Made by a program: the position numbers and the translations under genes
Assembly: GCA_963808125.1 (NCBI GenBank)
Contig: CAWEEP010000074.1
Location: forward strand, 1 to 64,000
From: CAWEEP01 sp963808125
GTDB taxonomy: Bacteria; Chloroflexota; Dormibacteria; Aeolococcales; Aeolococcaceae
Direction of reading: 5' to 3'
Length of the DNA: 64,000 bases
Shown: positions 28,908 through 37,647 of the stretch, piece by piece
Position numbering within the stretch: position 1 is the first letter of the stretch
Layout of the letters: every line of letters starts with the position of its first letter
The notes under the pieces: generated by a model
Databases searched by the model: none
Told to the model about the DNA's origin: nothing
Seen by the model: the letters and a program-made list of their open reading frames with translations, nothing else

Positions 28908-30007
28908 CACGGCTGGTTCCCGGCGGGGAGGCTGGGACGGCCCAGGACGAGGAGGCCGATGGCGCCGGCGATGCCCAGGGGGAGTGTCGTCGCCAGGCGC
29001 AGCAGGATGGTGATGGCGGCGGCGCTGACGGCGCCCATCCCCGCCGCGGTCAGCAGGCTGATGACCACCACATCGGTGGCACCGAGGCCGAAGGGGAGGG
29101 TGGACACGCTGCCCGCTAGCTGGGACAGGCAGTAGGCGGACACGGCCACCCACAGGGCCAGGCCGGCTCCGACCCCCCAGGCGATGAGGAGGATCTGGAA
29201 GCCGCTGAGCAGGAATACCCCGAGCGTCAGGGAGGTGAAGACGGCCGCGACGCGGAACGAGAGGCCGAGATCCTGGAGGCGGACCACGGCTCGGAGGACC
29301 CCCGCCACGATCCCCGAGCGCCCGTCCGAGTACTCGGACCGGTGAAGTCTCTGGGTCAGGATGCTCAACCACCAGGGGGCGAGGAGGACCGCGACGGCGA
29401 CGGCCGAGAGGCCCGCGACGGCTGCGGCGGGGAGGAACACTGCGGCGGCGAGCCAACCACCGAGAACGCCCATCTGGAAGACGGTGACCAGCCTCTCGTA
29501 GAGGACGGAGGCGACCCCTGAACTCACCGGCACACCATCCCAGTTGCGCCACATGTAGGGCCGCACCATGTCCCCCGCGGCGGCGGGGGTGAGCCAGCTG
29601 AGAGTCTGACCGGCGAGCTGGGCCCCGGCCATGCGCAGCCAGGGCACCCGGTAGCCGAGCCGGTCAACCAGGAACTGCGAGCGCCAGGCACGCAGCGCGC
29701 TGATCGGGATGTTGAGGGCGATCGCCAGCCACACGCGCGACCAAGCCACGTGCCCCGACTTCTGGATGACCAGGGCGGGATTGACCTTCTGGAACAAAGC
29801 CACGATCACCCCAGCGCTGATCAGCAGGACGATGAACTGAAAGACGGCGAGGAGGAGGCGGCGCCGGGTCAGCCACTGCCGGGGCATTGGGGAGGTCGGG
29901 GCGGCGATCGAGGTGGCGGTCGCGGCAACGGCACGTTCGCTCGTCCGCCCGTCGCCGGAGCTGCCCTGGCGGCGCAAGGTGGCGTCGCACGAAGCCTTGG
30001 TGGCCAA
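28907..30007 (-). CDS. AglD/MprF-type membrane protein (LPG synthase TM family)
   Basis: Encodes up to 366 residues with about eight hydrophobic segments of the UPF0104/lysylphosphatidylglycerol synthase membrane family, whose members act as lipid flippase-like or glycosyltransferase-associated proteins. Typical pieces: LRAWRSQFLVDRLGYRVP, LTPAAAGDMVRPYM, a YERL segment and STLPFGLGATDVVVISLL. TTG at 30007 has a good upstream GAGAGG; ATG at 29887 is the alternative and gives a more usual N-terminus. It is the first gene of the sqdB operon, so a role in moving a glycolipid across the membrane is a reasonable inference. Confidence 0.8.
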   Translation of the reverse strand: MATKASCDATLRRQGSSGDGRTSERAVAATATSIAAPTSPMPRQWLTRRRLLLAVFQFIVLLISAGVIVALFQKVNPALVIQKSGHVAWSRVWLAIALNIPISALRAWRSQFLVDRLGYRVPWLRMAGAQLAGQTLSWLTPAAAGDMVRPYMWRNWDGVPVSSGVASVLYERLVTVFQMGVLGGWLAAAVFLPAAAVAGLSAVAVAVLLAPWWLSILTQRLHRSEYSDGRSGIVAGVLRAVVRLQDLGLSFRVAAVFTSLTLGVFLLSGFQILLIAWGVGAGLALWVAVSAYCLSQLAGSVSTLPFGLGATDVVVISLLTAAGMGAVSAAAITILLRLATTLPLGIAGAIGLLVLGRPSLPAGNQP

Positions 30008-30370
30008 GAAGATCCTCTCCCCGTGTGGGCAGATCCTGCCCTGGGCAACCTTACAGGATGCTTACCGGAACCCCGGGCGTCTCCGGGACGCCCTGGCGGC
30101 GCTCCGCGGGCGGCGGTCATGGATCCGAAAGGTCGACGCCCTACGGTTTCCGGCAGCGGAGTGATCGCGGAGCGCAGACATGGACTTCCTCGGCGCCACG
30201 ATGATCCTGGTCTCCCCCGTCCAGGCGCCCGGTGGCCAGGGGCGACCCGCGCGACGGAATTCCTGGCGGCTCGCCACCGGCGCCGTCTTGCGCGGCATCG
30301 GGCGTTGTGATCCTCCCGGCACCCCGTTTTCGTGCCCCTCGTCGCGGAGAGGGCCGATGATGTGCCCGTG
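30008..30370. other. Intergenic region with one hairpin
   Basis: No convincing gene lies in this stretch between divergent genes. It holds an inverted repeat GGGCGTC / GACGCCC at 30075-30093 (five-base loop). It must also contain promoters for the minus-strand sqdB operon and perhaps for the small plus-strand gene; I see no consensus pair. An open frame at 30180-30371 has a coding-unlike composition. Confidence 0.4.
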
Positions 30371-30529
30371 ATGCGCTTCCTCCGCCGCAGGCCTCCCGAC
30401 AAACCGCGGCGCCCCGTGCGCCTCCGGCCCGTTTGCCCGATCTGCGAGCGGCCCATGGAGAGGCGCGCCTCCACGGTCTGGATGTGCCCCGACTTCCCCC
30501 GCTGCCCGGGAAGCATCGCGGCGGACTGA
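30371..30529 (+). CDS. Small zinc-finger protein (topoisomerase C4-like)
   Basis: Encodes 52 residues from ATG 30371. A basic N-terminus (FLRRRPPDKPRRPVR) precedes a C4 zinc motif, CPICERPMERR then MCPDFPRCPG. This resembles the C-terminal zinc repeats of bacterial topoisomerase I, where a CPxC pair and a Cx4-5C pair bind zinc and contact single-stranded DNA. The rest of a topoisomerase is absent, so this is a free-standing finger. The GTG at 30368 directly before the ATG is an alternative start. Confidence 0.65.
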   Translation: MRFLRRRPPDKPRRPVRLRPVCPICERPMERRASTVWMCPDFPRCPGSIAAD

Positions 30530-30604
30530 TCGGCGCGGCGGATCGGTGCCGGTCGGGTGCGGCCGTGCCTTCCCCTCGAGCGGCGACGTGGCTATGCTCG
30601 GGGC

Positions 30605-31630
30605 GTGGACCTGCGTGTGCTCGGCCGGACGGGCGTCAGGGTGAGCAAGCTCTGCCTCGGCGCGATGATGTTCGGCTCCTGGGGGAACCCGGATCGCGGC
30701 GAGTCGATCCGGATCATCCACCGCGCTCTGGACGGCGGCATCAACTTCGTCGACACCGCCGACGTCTACTCCCAGGGCGAGTCGGAGGAGATCGTCGGCG
30801 AGGCGCTCGCCGGCGGCCGCCGGGACCAGGTCGTGCTGGCGACGAAGGTGCACATGCCGATGGGCGACGACCCCAACGCCCGGGGGAACTCCAGGCGCTG
30901 GCTCATCCGGGAGTGCGAGAACAGCCTCCGGCGGCTGCGCACGGACTGGATCGACCTCTACCAGATCCATCGCCCCGATCCCGGCTGCGACATCGACGAG
31001 ACGCTGGGAGCGCTGGCCGAGCTGGTCAGGGCGGGCAAGGTGCGTTCCATCGGCAGCTCGACCTTCCCCGCGTCGCAGATCGTCGAGGCGCAGTGGGTCG
31101 CGGAGCGCCGTGGAAGGGAGCGCTTCGTCTGCGAGCAGCCCCCCTACTCCATCCTTGTCCGCGGCATCGAGGCCGAGGTGCTCCCCGTGTGCCAGGCGTA
31201 CGGAATGGGGGTGATCACCTGGAGCCCGCTGGCGGGCGGGTTCCTCTCGGGCCGGTACGGGGGGAAGGGGAAGGCGCCCGCCAGCTCCCGGGCCGGGCGC
31301 CTGCCCCACCGCTATGACCTGGCGCTGCCCGCCAACCGGCGCAAGCTCGAGGCGGTCGATGCCCTGACGCAGCTCGCCGCCGACGCCGGCATCAGCCTCA
31401 TCCACCTCGCCATCGCCTTCGCCGTCCAGCACCCGGCGGTGACCGCGGCGATCATCGGCCCCCGCACCATGGAGCACCTGGAGAGCCAGCTGGGCGCCGC
31501 TGAGGTGACCCTCGACGAGGCGACCCTCGACCGCATCGACGAGATCGTCCCTCCCGGGGTGTCGCTCAACCCGGCCGACACCGGCTGGCTGCCCCCCTCC
31601 CTGGTCGAGACGGGGCTGCGCCGGCGCTGA
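30605..31630 (+). CDS. Aldo/keto reductase
   Basis: NADPH-dependent oxidoreductase with a TIM-barrel fold, 341 residues from GTG 30605. The catalytic tetrad is seen as Asp and Tyr in FVDTADVYSQGESEE, Lys in VLATKVHMP and His in DLYQIHRPDP. The C-terminal cofactor region is AAIIGPRTMEHLESQL. It resembles YajO/Tas-like members. Intact, unlike the related gene at 9446. The substrate is unknown; the neighbours give no pathway context. Confidence 0.9.
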   Translation: MDLRVLGRTGVRVSKLCLGAMMFGSWGNPDRGESIRIIHRALDGGINFVDTADVYSQGESEEIVGEALAGGRRDQVVLATKVHMPMGDDPNARGNSRRWLIRECENSLRRLRTDWIDLYQIHRPDPGCDIDETLGALAELVRAGKVRSIGSSTFPASQIVEAQWVAERRGRERFVCEQPPYSILVRGIEAEVLPVCQAYGMGVITWSPLAGGFLSGRYGGKGKAPASSRAGRLPHRYDLALPANRRKLEAVDALTQLAADAGISLIHLAIAFAVQHPAVTAAIIGPRTMEHLESQLGAAEVTLDEATLDRIDEIVPPGVSLNPADTGWLPPSLVETGLRRR

Positions 31631-31669
31631 GACGGTCCGGCCGCCGCCGGCCGGTGCCGCCAGGCGCCC

Positions 31670-32116
31670 TTACCTGTCCCGGGGCGCGGCGGGCTCGTGG
31701 CCCTCAGCCGGTGCGGAGAACCCCTGCATCAGCTGCCGTGCCGCCATGCTCCCGCCAGCCGCTGCGGCCGCGGCTGCGGCGCGAAGCGCCAGGGACCGCC
31801 AGAGGGGGCCCTTCTCTCCGCGGCGCTTGGCCAGTTCCTTCCTGATCTCGCGGAGCTGCTCGGCCACGTCGTCCAGCGAGGCCACCGCGACGTCGGGGTC
31901 GCCGTCCTGCGACCTGCCTCTCCGGCGGGCGATCACGGCGGCGGCAACGACGACGATGACGGCACCGGCGATCGCGTAACGGGCGCCGTCCCGGCGGAGC
32001 TTGGCCTTCCAGTCGAGCTCCTCGCGAACCCGCCCTTGCAGGGTCCCGATCCGGGCTTCGAGAGCCTGCTTGCTCAGCTCCCGTTCGCGCTGCGCCGCGG
32101 CAACTGCTTCAGCCAC
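31670..32116 (-). CDS. Hypothetical membrane protein, single TM
   Basis: Encodes 148 residues from GTG 32116, overlapping the end of the upstream holin-like gene by 43 bases. A charged helical N-terminus (about residues 1-45) is followed by one membrane segment (AIAGAVIVVVAAAVIARRRG), then a charged helix (EQLREIRKELAKRRGEKG), an Ala-rich hydrophobic stretch and a Pro-rich tail. It resembles actinobacterial DUF3618-type proteins found next to holin-X genes. Function unknown, probably envelope-related. Confidence 0.65.
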   Translation of the reverse strand: MAEAVAAAQRERELSKQALEARIGTLQGRVREELDWKAKLRRDGARYAIAGAVIVVVAAAVIARRRGRSQDGDPDVAVASLDDVAEQLREIRKELAKRRGEKGPLWRSLALRAAAAAAAAGGSMAARQLMQGFSAPAEGHEPAAPRDR

Positions 32117-32505
32117 TCGAGATCCTCCTTGACCGTGGTGCCGACCTGCTTGGCCTCGTCGAGGGCCTTCCTCATCTGGAGGTACCCGCTCAATGCCAGG
32201 GCCCCGGCGGTGGCGAGAAGGGCGCCGGCCATGATGAGCCAGCCCAGCCAGGGGTGGCCGAGCGCACCGCCGATCGCGGCGGCCGCGGCCCCCAGCAGGA
32301 AGACGAAGACCAGGAACACGAATACGCCACCGGCGATGAGGAGGCCGGCCGCGACCCCGCCGCGCTTCGCGGTGGCCGTGCCCTGCGCCTTGACGAGCTC
32401 GAGCTCGGCGCGGGCGAAACGGAGGGCGTCGGCGAGGAGGTCGCGAAGCGAGCCAACCAGCGTCTCCCTCTCCGAGACGGGCGGCGGAGCGCCCGATGCT
32501 GACAT
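32074..32505 (-). CDS. Holin-X-like phage-holin superfamily III membrane protein
   Basis: Encodes 143 residues with the layout of actinobacterial putative holin-X (PF07332-like) proteins: an N-terminal amphipathic helix (LRDLLADALRFARAELELVKAQ), then two hydrophobic segments (GGVAAGLLIAGGVFVFLVFV and LGWLIMAGALLATAGALAL) and a charged C-terminal helix. ATG at 32505 is used because GAGGTGAAGG lies just upstream; GTG at 32514 is possible. Such genes are chromosomal and seldom phage-related. It follows the HspR-like gene by about 10 bases and overlaps the next gene. Confidence 0.68.
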   Translation of the reverse strand: MSASGAPPPVSERETLVGSLRDLLADALRFARAELELVKAQGTATAKRGGVAAGLLIAGGVFVFLVFVFLLGAAAAAIGGALGHPWLGWLIMAGALLATAGALALSGYLQMRKALDEAKQVGTTVKEDLEWLKQLPRRSANGS

Positions 32506-32515
32506 GTCCTTCACC

Positions 32516-32872
32516 TCAGATGCTCAGTGCCGAGACGTCGATGTGCTGCAGCGGCTCGGGGGCGGGCACGCCATTGTCCTGCAGCGTCTTCAGGAGCAGG
32601 AGCACGTAGCGCACCCCGGCCAGGTTCACGCCGTGCGAGCGGGTGAGGTCCTGGATGGTCTGCAGCTTGAGAATGTCGCGCTGCGAAAAGCGCCGGCGGT
32701 TGGTCGGCGTCCGCTGGGGCACGACGAGCCCGACGCTCTCGTAGGCCATGAGGGTGCGGGGGTGGGTCTCCAGGATCTCGGCGGCAACGCTGATCGTGTA
32801 GATCGGCTTGTCCAGCCCCGGCGCGCCGGGAACCGTGCTGACGCTGCGTCCGCGGGTGGCCGCGCCCGTCAC
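32516..32872 (-). CDS. MerR-family regulator, HspR-like
   Basis: DNA-binding regulator of 118 residues from GTG 32872. The MerR helix-turn-helix reads YTISVAAEILETHPRTLMAY, followed by ESVGLVVPQRTPTNRRRFSQRDI, as in HspR, the repressor of dnaK/clpB heat-shock genes in Actinomycetota. A short leucine-rich dimer helix follows (VRYVLLLLKTLQ). HspR normally sits in the dnaK operon; no chaperone genes are present here. It heads a minus-strand unit with two small membrane-protein genes, so its targets may be local. An upstream in-frame extension to 33055 is arginine/glycine-rich and unlikely to be translated. Confidence 0.75.
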   Translation of the reverse strand: MTGAATRGRSVSTVPGAPGLDKPIYTISVAAEILETHPRTLMAYESVGLVVPQRTPTNRRRFSQRDILKLQTIQDLTRSHGVNLAGVRYVLLLLKTLQDNGVPAPEPLQHIDVSALSI

Positions 32873-33194
32873 CGGCCCCTGCCCTCCCCGAGGCTCGCGG
32901 CGGCGCCGCCGAGGATGACGACCGCGATCTCCGGCAGCCCGTTCACCTTCGCCTCCGCTCTCGCCCTCTGCTCCTGGCGCCCGACGGGGCGCGGATGCTC
33001 CCCGGCAGTATAGCGGCACCATACCCCACATCCTCACTGGCACATCTTCGGACACCGAAGAAGGGGTCTCGGCGCTGCCGCCGTCGCTGCGCGATGCCCC
33101 GGGTCGGCCTCAGGCCGCACCGTCACGGGCTCCGCCCCTCCGATCTTCCCAGCCTCCGTAACCCTTCGCGGCGCCGCTCCGTTACACGCAGGCG
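32873..33194. other. Leader/intergenic region upstream of the HspR-like gene
   Basis: No gene is supported here. A 7-bp inverted repeat TCTTCGG / CCGAAGA with a three-base spacer lies at 33045-33061 and could be an operator or a hairpin. No copy of the HAIR motif (CTTGAGT-N7-ACTCAAG) was seen, arguing against classical HspR autoregulation. Confidence 0.35.
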
Positions 33195-33389
33195 ATGATC
33201 CAGTCGACCACGCGCCCGAACCCGATCCCGAGCGGTCTCGACGATCTGGACGTTCGCCGGCGCTGGCTGAGGCGGCGGCGTGCCCTCGATCGCCCCGAGC
33301 GGCCCACCGGACGGATCGCCATGTGGGTCACCGCCGGCGCGCTCGTCTCCTGGCTGTTCGTTGCCGGGTTCGCAGGCCTGGGACACTGA
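33195..33389 (+). CDS. Small single-TM hypothetical protein
   Basis: Encodes 64 residues from ATG 33195. A basic, arginine-rich first half is followed by one membrane segment (MWVTAGALVSWLFVAGFAGL) at the C-terminus. The positive-inside pattern suggests a tail-anchored protein with a cytoplasmic N-terminus. No strong ribosome binding site is visible. It converges with otsA, whose end lies 37 bases downstream. Confidence 0.4.
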   Translation: MIQSTTRPNPIPSGLDDLDVRRRWLRRRRALDRPERPTGRIAMWVTAGALVSWLFVAGFAGLGH

Positions 33390-33426
33390 CCCGGACGAGT
33401 TCGCACAGCGTCGCACGGTGTGGCGG

Positions 33427-34922
33427 CTACTCGATCAGCTCGCGCAGGTCCTGCAGTTGGTTGCCGATCCAGCGGGCGACATCGTTGGTGCGGATCGTGT
33501 CGCGCAGCTTGTCTGCCCGGGCGGCCCGCTGGCGGTCGTCCATGGTCAGTCCCACGTAGAGCGCCTCGGCTGTCTCGTCCACGTCGAAGGGGTTGACGGT
33601 GAGAGCGAAGTCGCCGAGCTCCTCGTGCGCCCCGGCGTTCTCGCTGAGGACAAGGACGCCGTTCCGCGAGTTGCAGAGCGCACCCTCCTTGGCCACCAGG
33701 TTCATGCCGTCGTAGATGGGGTTGACGAGGAGGACGTCGAAGCTCTTGTAGGCGGCGATCGCCTTGTGCATGTTCTCCTCGATCTCCACGCGGATCGGCG
33801 ACCAGCCGCCGCCCGAGAAGCGGCGGTTGATCCGCGCGGCGACGGAGAGGACGCTGCCCAGGTAGGAGCGGTAGTCGTTGATGTCCTGGCGGCTCGGCTG
33901 CAGGTAGGCCCAGAACTGCACGTGCCGGTGCAGGCCGCGATGCACCTCCAGCATCCGTTCGTAGGCGAGGAAGCCGCGCACGATGTTCTTGCTCAGGTCC
34001 GTTCGGTCGACCCGGAGGATCAGCTTCTCCGGACGCCAGGCGGCGATCCTTCGCTCCTCCTCGAGCACCTCGGGCAAGAGGGTCTGCTCGGTGAAGCGGG
34101 CCACGTCGATGCTGATCGGGTAGTTGCGCACCCAGACGGCGCGTCCCTCGTAGTACACGGTCCGCTCGCGGAGATCCACGCCGAGGCCGAGGTTCTCCTC
34201 GCAGGTGAGCAGGAAGTTGCGGACGTCGCGCCGCGTCTGGAAACCCACGATGTCGTTGCCGAGGATGCCGTGGACGATGTCGTCGCGGATCGGCTTGGGC
34301 AGGATGGTCCAGTACTGCGGCGTCGGCCAGGGGATGTGGACGAAGTGCTGAAGGCGCACGTTGGGGAGCTTCTCGCGGACCATGCGTGCCACCAGGTAGA
34401 GCTGGTAGTCCTGGATTAGCACCAGGGCTGGGCGATCGCTGGCGGCAGCCTCGCGGACGACGCGGTCGGCAAACATGCGGTTGACGGCGACGTAGCCCTC
34501 GGTCCATGCCTGCCGGATCGAGTTGTCGAGACGGGCTCCCGCGCCAGATCCCACAGGTAGTGCTGGATGAACCAGAGCAGCGGGTTGCTGATGACGTTGT
34601 AGTAGAGGTCGTACGCCGCCGGAGGCGGTTGGATGAATGCGACCCGGTAGTCGGTGCCGTCCTCGGTGCGCAGCGTGGCGGGATCGCCGCGCTGGGCGAG
34701 CCGGCGGTCCGGCTCGTCCCGTGCCGCCGCCACCCACAGCGCCCGCGTCGCCGTGGCTAGCGAGGCCAGCGCTGTGACCAGGCCGCCCGACCCCTTCACC
34801 AGGCGCTCAGCGCCTCCCCGGGAGGGGTCGGCGGGCTCCAGAACCAGGGGGGCTCGGTTGGCGACGATGATGGGCTGAACGTGGCGGAGCAGCCGTCTCG
34901 CGTAGGGCTCGATCGAGGGCAG
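33427..34922 (-). CDS. otsA: Trehalose-6-phosphate synthase OtsA (frameshifted, 5' end unclear)
   Basis: GT20 enzyme making trehalose 6-phosphate from UDP-glucose and glucose 6-phosphate. Motifs: PIIVANRAPLVLE (N-terminal loop), KGSGGLVTAL, VLIQDYQLYLVARMVRE, FVHIPWPTPQYW, HGILGNDIVGFQT, YPISIDVARF, ILRVDRTDLSKNI and YDGMNLVAKE with EENAGAHEE-like donor contacts (SENAGAHEELGDFA). One missing base near 34535 separates the first 125 residues from the rest. No ATG or GTG lies in frame at the expected start; the 5' limit given (a CTG at 34922) is approximate. Restored length is close to 500 residues. No otsB is adjacent. Confidence 0.85.
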
Positions 34923-35070
34923 GGCGTGACCTCCAGGAACGGCGCCGCCGAGATGCCCGATCCTAGCAGGGAGGCTTCGGCATGTCCTTCGCTCTCCGCC
35001 CCCTCGACGGGGAGCCTCCTTGGGGGAAGGGCTCCCTCGTTCGCGACCTCGGCCCCAGTACACTCGTGTC

Positions 35071-35361
35071 ATGTCCTGGCGTGGCCGGCTCTTCGGTTCG
35101 AGCCCACCGCTGCACCCCAACAGCGTGGTCATCGCCGACGACGTGGTGGCGGCGCTGACCGCCTCGGGGGTTCCACTCGGCGAGGCCGTCGATGCGACCC
35201 TGCGGAGCCACCTGGAGGCGGCGCGGCGGGCTGGCGAGGCACAGGCCCGAGGCGAGAAGATCCCCTTCTGGTTGGGCCGGGAGGAGGGCGCCTCCGGCGA
35301 GATCGAGGATACCCTGCGCGACCGCATCAGCCAGCGCCGGGCCAGCGAGGAAGACCACTGA
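35071..35361 (+). CDS. Small hypothetical protein
   Basis: Encodes 96 residues from ATG 35071 (MSWRGRLFGSSPPLHP). It is predicted soluble and helical, with a charged middle (ATLRSHLEAARRAGEAQARGE) and an acidic/basic C-terminus. It precedes the potassium channel gene by fewer than 30 bases, so the two may be co-transcribed. No family recognised. Confidence 0.55.
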   Translation: MSWRGRLFGSSPPLHPNSVVIADDVVAALTASGVPLGEAVDATLRSHLEAARRAGEAQARGEKIPFWLGREEGASGEIEDTLRDRISQRRASEEDH

Positions 35362-35386
35362 TCTCGTGCCCGGACCGCCGTCGCCG

Positions 35387-36407
35387 ATGACCTCACCGGA
35401 GCTGGGCCGCCTGCTCCGGCGCTTGGGGGCAGCACTGGCCGGGCTTGTCGTGCTGCTGGCCTACGGCACGGCCGGTTACGCCCTGGTCGAGCGCTACAGC
35501 CCCCTCCAGGCCCTCTTCATGACGGTGATCACCATCAGCACCGTTGGCTACCAGGAGGTACGCCCGCTGCACCCCGGCGGCGAGGTGCTGACCATGACCG
35601 TCATCGCCTTCGGGGTGATCGATTTCCTTTACACCTTTGGCATCCTCGTCGAGCTAATGTCGAGCGGCGAGTGGCAGCGCTACTGGAGGACGCGTCGAGT
35701 GGAGCGCCGTCTGTCGGATATGGCCGACCACGTCATCGTCTGCGGCTACGGCCGCACCGGCCGCCAGGTGGTCAGCGAGCTGATCCAGTCAAAGGAGCCC
35801 TTCGTCGTCGTCGAGTGGCACCAGGATGGGCTCGCCAACGTCGAGCAGGACCAAGTTCTCCATGTCATCGGTGACGCCGCCGACAACTCCGTCCTGGAGC
35901 GCGCCGGCATCCGGCGCGCCCGGGCGCTGGTCAGCGCCGTGGACTCCGACGAGAGCAACGTGTACATCGTGCTCACCGCGCGATCAATCAATCCCCGGCT
36001 CTACATCGTCGCCCGGTCGTCGCATCCCGAACTCGCTGGAGAAGATGCGGCGGGCCGGCGCTGACCGGGTGGTCAGCCCCTACACCCTGAGCGGGCGCCG
36101 GATGGCGGCCCTGGCCATGCAGCCGGCGGTGGTGGACACCTTCGACCTCCTCACCGGGGGGACCGACACGCCGATGCGGGTCGAGGAGCTCGTCGTCAGC
36201 GCCGAGGGCGCGCCGGGGCTCACCGCCCGCGACCTGCGCCACTCCGGCGCCGTCCTGCTGGCGCTCCGCTCCAGCGACGGGGTGCTGCGCGTCGGCCCCG
36301 GCGACGACGAGAGGCTCGCCGTCGACGACATCCTCGTGGCCATGGGCACCAGCGAGCAACTCGCCAGGCTGGCGGTGGCGATGCGGCCCGCCGCGACACA
36401 CCCCTGA
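35387..36407 (+). CDS. Potassium channel with TrkA-N/RCK domains (frameshifted)
   Basis: Two-helix potassium channel fused to cytoplasmic regulatory domains, about 340 residues when restored. Membrane helix 1 is about residues 13-33, the pore filter lies in FMTVITISTVGYQEVRP, and helix 2 follows (VIAFGVIDFLYTFGILVELM). The RCK N-domain starts HVIVCGYGRTGRQVV with a Rossmann-type glycine motif, and a C-terminal TrkA-C-like part begins MRVEELVVS. The filter is TVGYQE rather than the usual TVGYGD. One extra base in GAACTC (36029-36034) breaks the frame before SLEKMRRAGADRV. GTG at 35366 is an alternative start. Confidence 0.87.
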
Positions 36408-36441
36408 GGACGACCGGCCCGGCGGGCGGGCGCCCAGGATG

Positions 36442-37602
36442 TCAGTGGATGAGCTGCTCCATCTCGGCCAGCGCCGCGGCCCGCTCCGGATCGTCGAAGG
36501 CGTGCCGCGCCGGCTCCAGCCGGTCGATGAGCCGGTCGGCCAGCGCCGTCTTGGCGTCCATGGGGTGGAGGGCTCCCGAGGCGTAGGCCTGGCGAACCTC
36601 GTCGATGGCGTGGAAGGTGACCGGGCCGCCGTTCTCCGCCGTGCGCCCCACGTGGAGCTCCGCATCCCCGAGGCCGAAGCAGAGCTTGGCGATCCAGTCG
36701 ATGATCGGGTTGAGCTCCACCTCTCCCGGAGGGCAGAAGGCGCCGCGCACCTTGCGGCGGATCTCGTCGGGGAAGTCGTGGAGGAAGACCGCCGACTTCG
36801 GATTCGACTTGCTCATCTTCATGGCCGCGAGCGCGTCGGCGCGCTCCTCTGGAGGAACCGGCCAGCGGTCCGGCTTGAGTAGCCCGGTGAGCAGTGGGCT
36901 GTGCGCCGCCAGCGGCTTGATGGCGGTGCCGGCGGCGTCGCGCAGAGTGTTGACCCTGATCTTGGTGGCCACGTCGCGCGCGACCACGTGGGCCTTGCGC
37001 TGGTCCATCCCGGCGTGGGCGATGTGGACCCCGAGGGCGAAGATGTCGGCCGCCTGCATCGCCGGGTAGATGAGCTTGGCGAAGTCGTGCTGCTCCCCCT
37101 CCTTGCGGCCGAGGATGGTGATGCTCCGCTGCATCCGGGCCAGCGAGGTGTGCTTGGCGACATCGATCACCGTGGCCCAGTAGTCGCGCGCGGGGTCGGC
37201 ATAGACATCCGAGGCGAGGATGAGGCGAAGCGCCCCCGGGTCGCCGCCGACGCAGAGCAGCGAGGCCTTCATCGCCTCGCCGTAGTAGGAGACGGCGAGC
37301 CGCCGGATTCGATCGCGATCACCGCCCAGCTTGTCGTTGATCCAGGTGTGCCAGTCGGCGAGGAGGACGCTGCAGTCGACGCCCGCCTCCTGGAAGTCGC
37401 GGACCTTGGCCATCAACACCAGTCCGCCGCCCAGGTGGACCCGTCCGGAGATCTCGTAGCCGATGTAGTGGCGGATGGGCCCGCCGCCCGCCAGCAGGGC
37501 CAGGAGCTCCTCGTGGGTGAGCAGCTCGGCCAGATTGCGCTCGATCAGCGCCGCCCGTCGGGCGGTGGAATCGGCGGCGGGGGAGGGGGGGAGTGGGGTC
37601 AT
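36442..37602 (-). CDS. tyrS: Tyrosyl-tRNA synthetase, archaeal/eukaryal type
   Basis: Charges tRNA-Tyr with tyrosine. The 386 residues align by eye with archaeal TyrRS (Methanocaldococcus type), not with the usual bacterial enzyme: RHYIGYEISGRVHLGGG replaces the bacterial HIGH region, the middle holds IYPAMQAADIFALGV and GMDQRKAHVVARD, the KMSKS loop is MKMSKSNPKS (about residue 260), and the end has CPPGEVELNPI and LHPMDAKTALADRL. The Tyr and Asp that contact the substrate hydroxyl in archaeal enzymes (first Tyr of YIGYE; Asp of AMQAAD) are both present. The C-terminal S4 domain of bacterial TyrRS is absent. ATG at 37602 lies 45 bases downstream of a tRNA-Tyr gene on the same strand. Confidence 0.93.
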   Translation of the reverse strand: MTPLPPSPAADSTARRAALIERNLAELLTHEELLALLAGGGPIRHYIGYEISGRVHLGGGLVLMAKVRDFQEAGVDCSVLLADWHTWINDKLGGDRDRIRRLAVSYYGEAMKASLLCVGGDPGALRLILASDVYADPARDYWATVIDVAKHTSLARMQRSITILGRKEGEQHDFAKLIYPAMQAADIFALGVHIAHAGMDQRKAHVVARDVATKIRVNTLRDAAGTAIKPLAAHSPLLTGLLKPDRWPVPPEERADALAAMKMSKSNPKSAVFLHDFPDEIRRKVRGAFCPPGEVELNPIIDWIAKLCFGLGDAELHVGRTAENGGPVTFHAIDEVRQAYASGALHPMDAKTALADRLIDRLEPARHAFDDPERAAALAEMEQLIH

Positions 37603-37647
37603 GGGTGGGGACCGGGCGGTCGGGACCGCCCGGGCGGGAAGTCGGCC

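Noticed and set aside
30180..30371. 63-codon plus-strand frame in the sqdB operon upstream region
   Set aside because: No ribosome binding site and a Pro/Arg/Gly-rich composition; more likely promoter region.
32516..33055. Longer HspR-like protein starting at 33055
   Set aside because: The extra 61 residues are Arg/Gly-rich and unlike any MerR N-terminus; GTG 32872 gives the family length.
36442..37602. Possibility that the synthetase is TrpRS, which shares the fold
   Set aside because: The LHPMD C-terminal motif, the GMDQRK block, the Tyr/Asp substrate contacts and the adjacent tRNA-Tyr all favour TyrRS.
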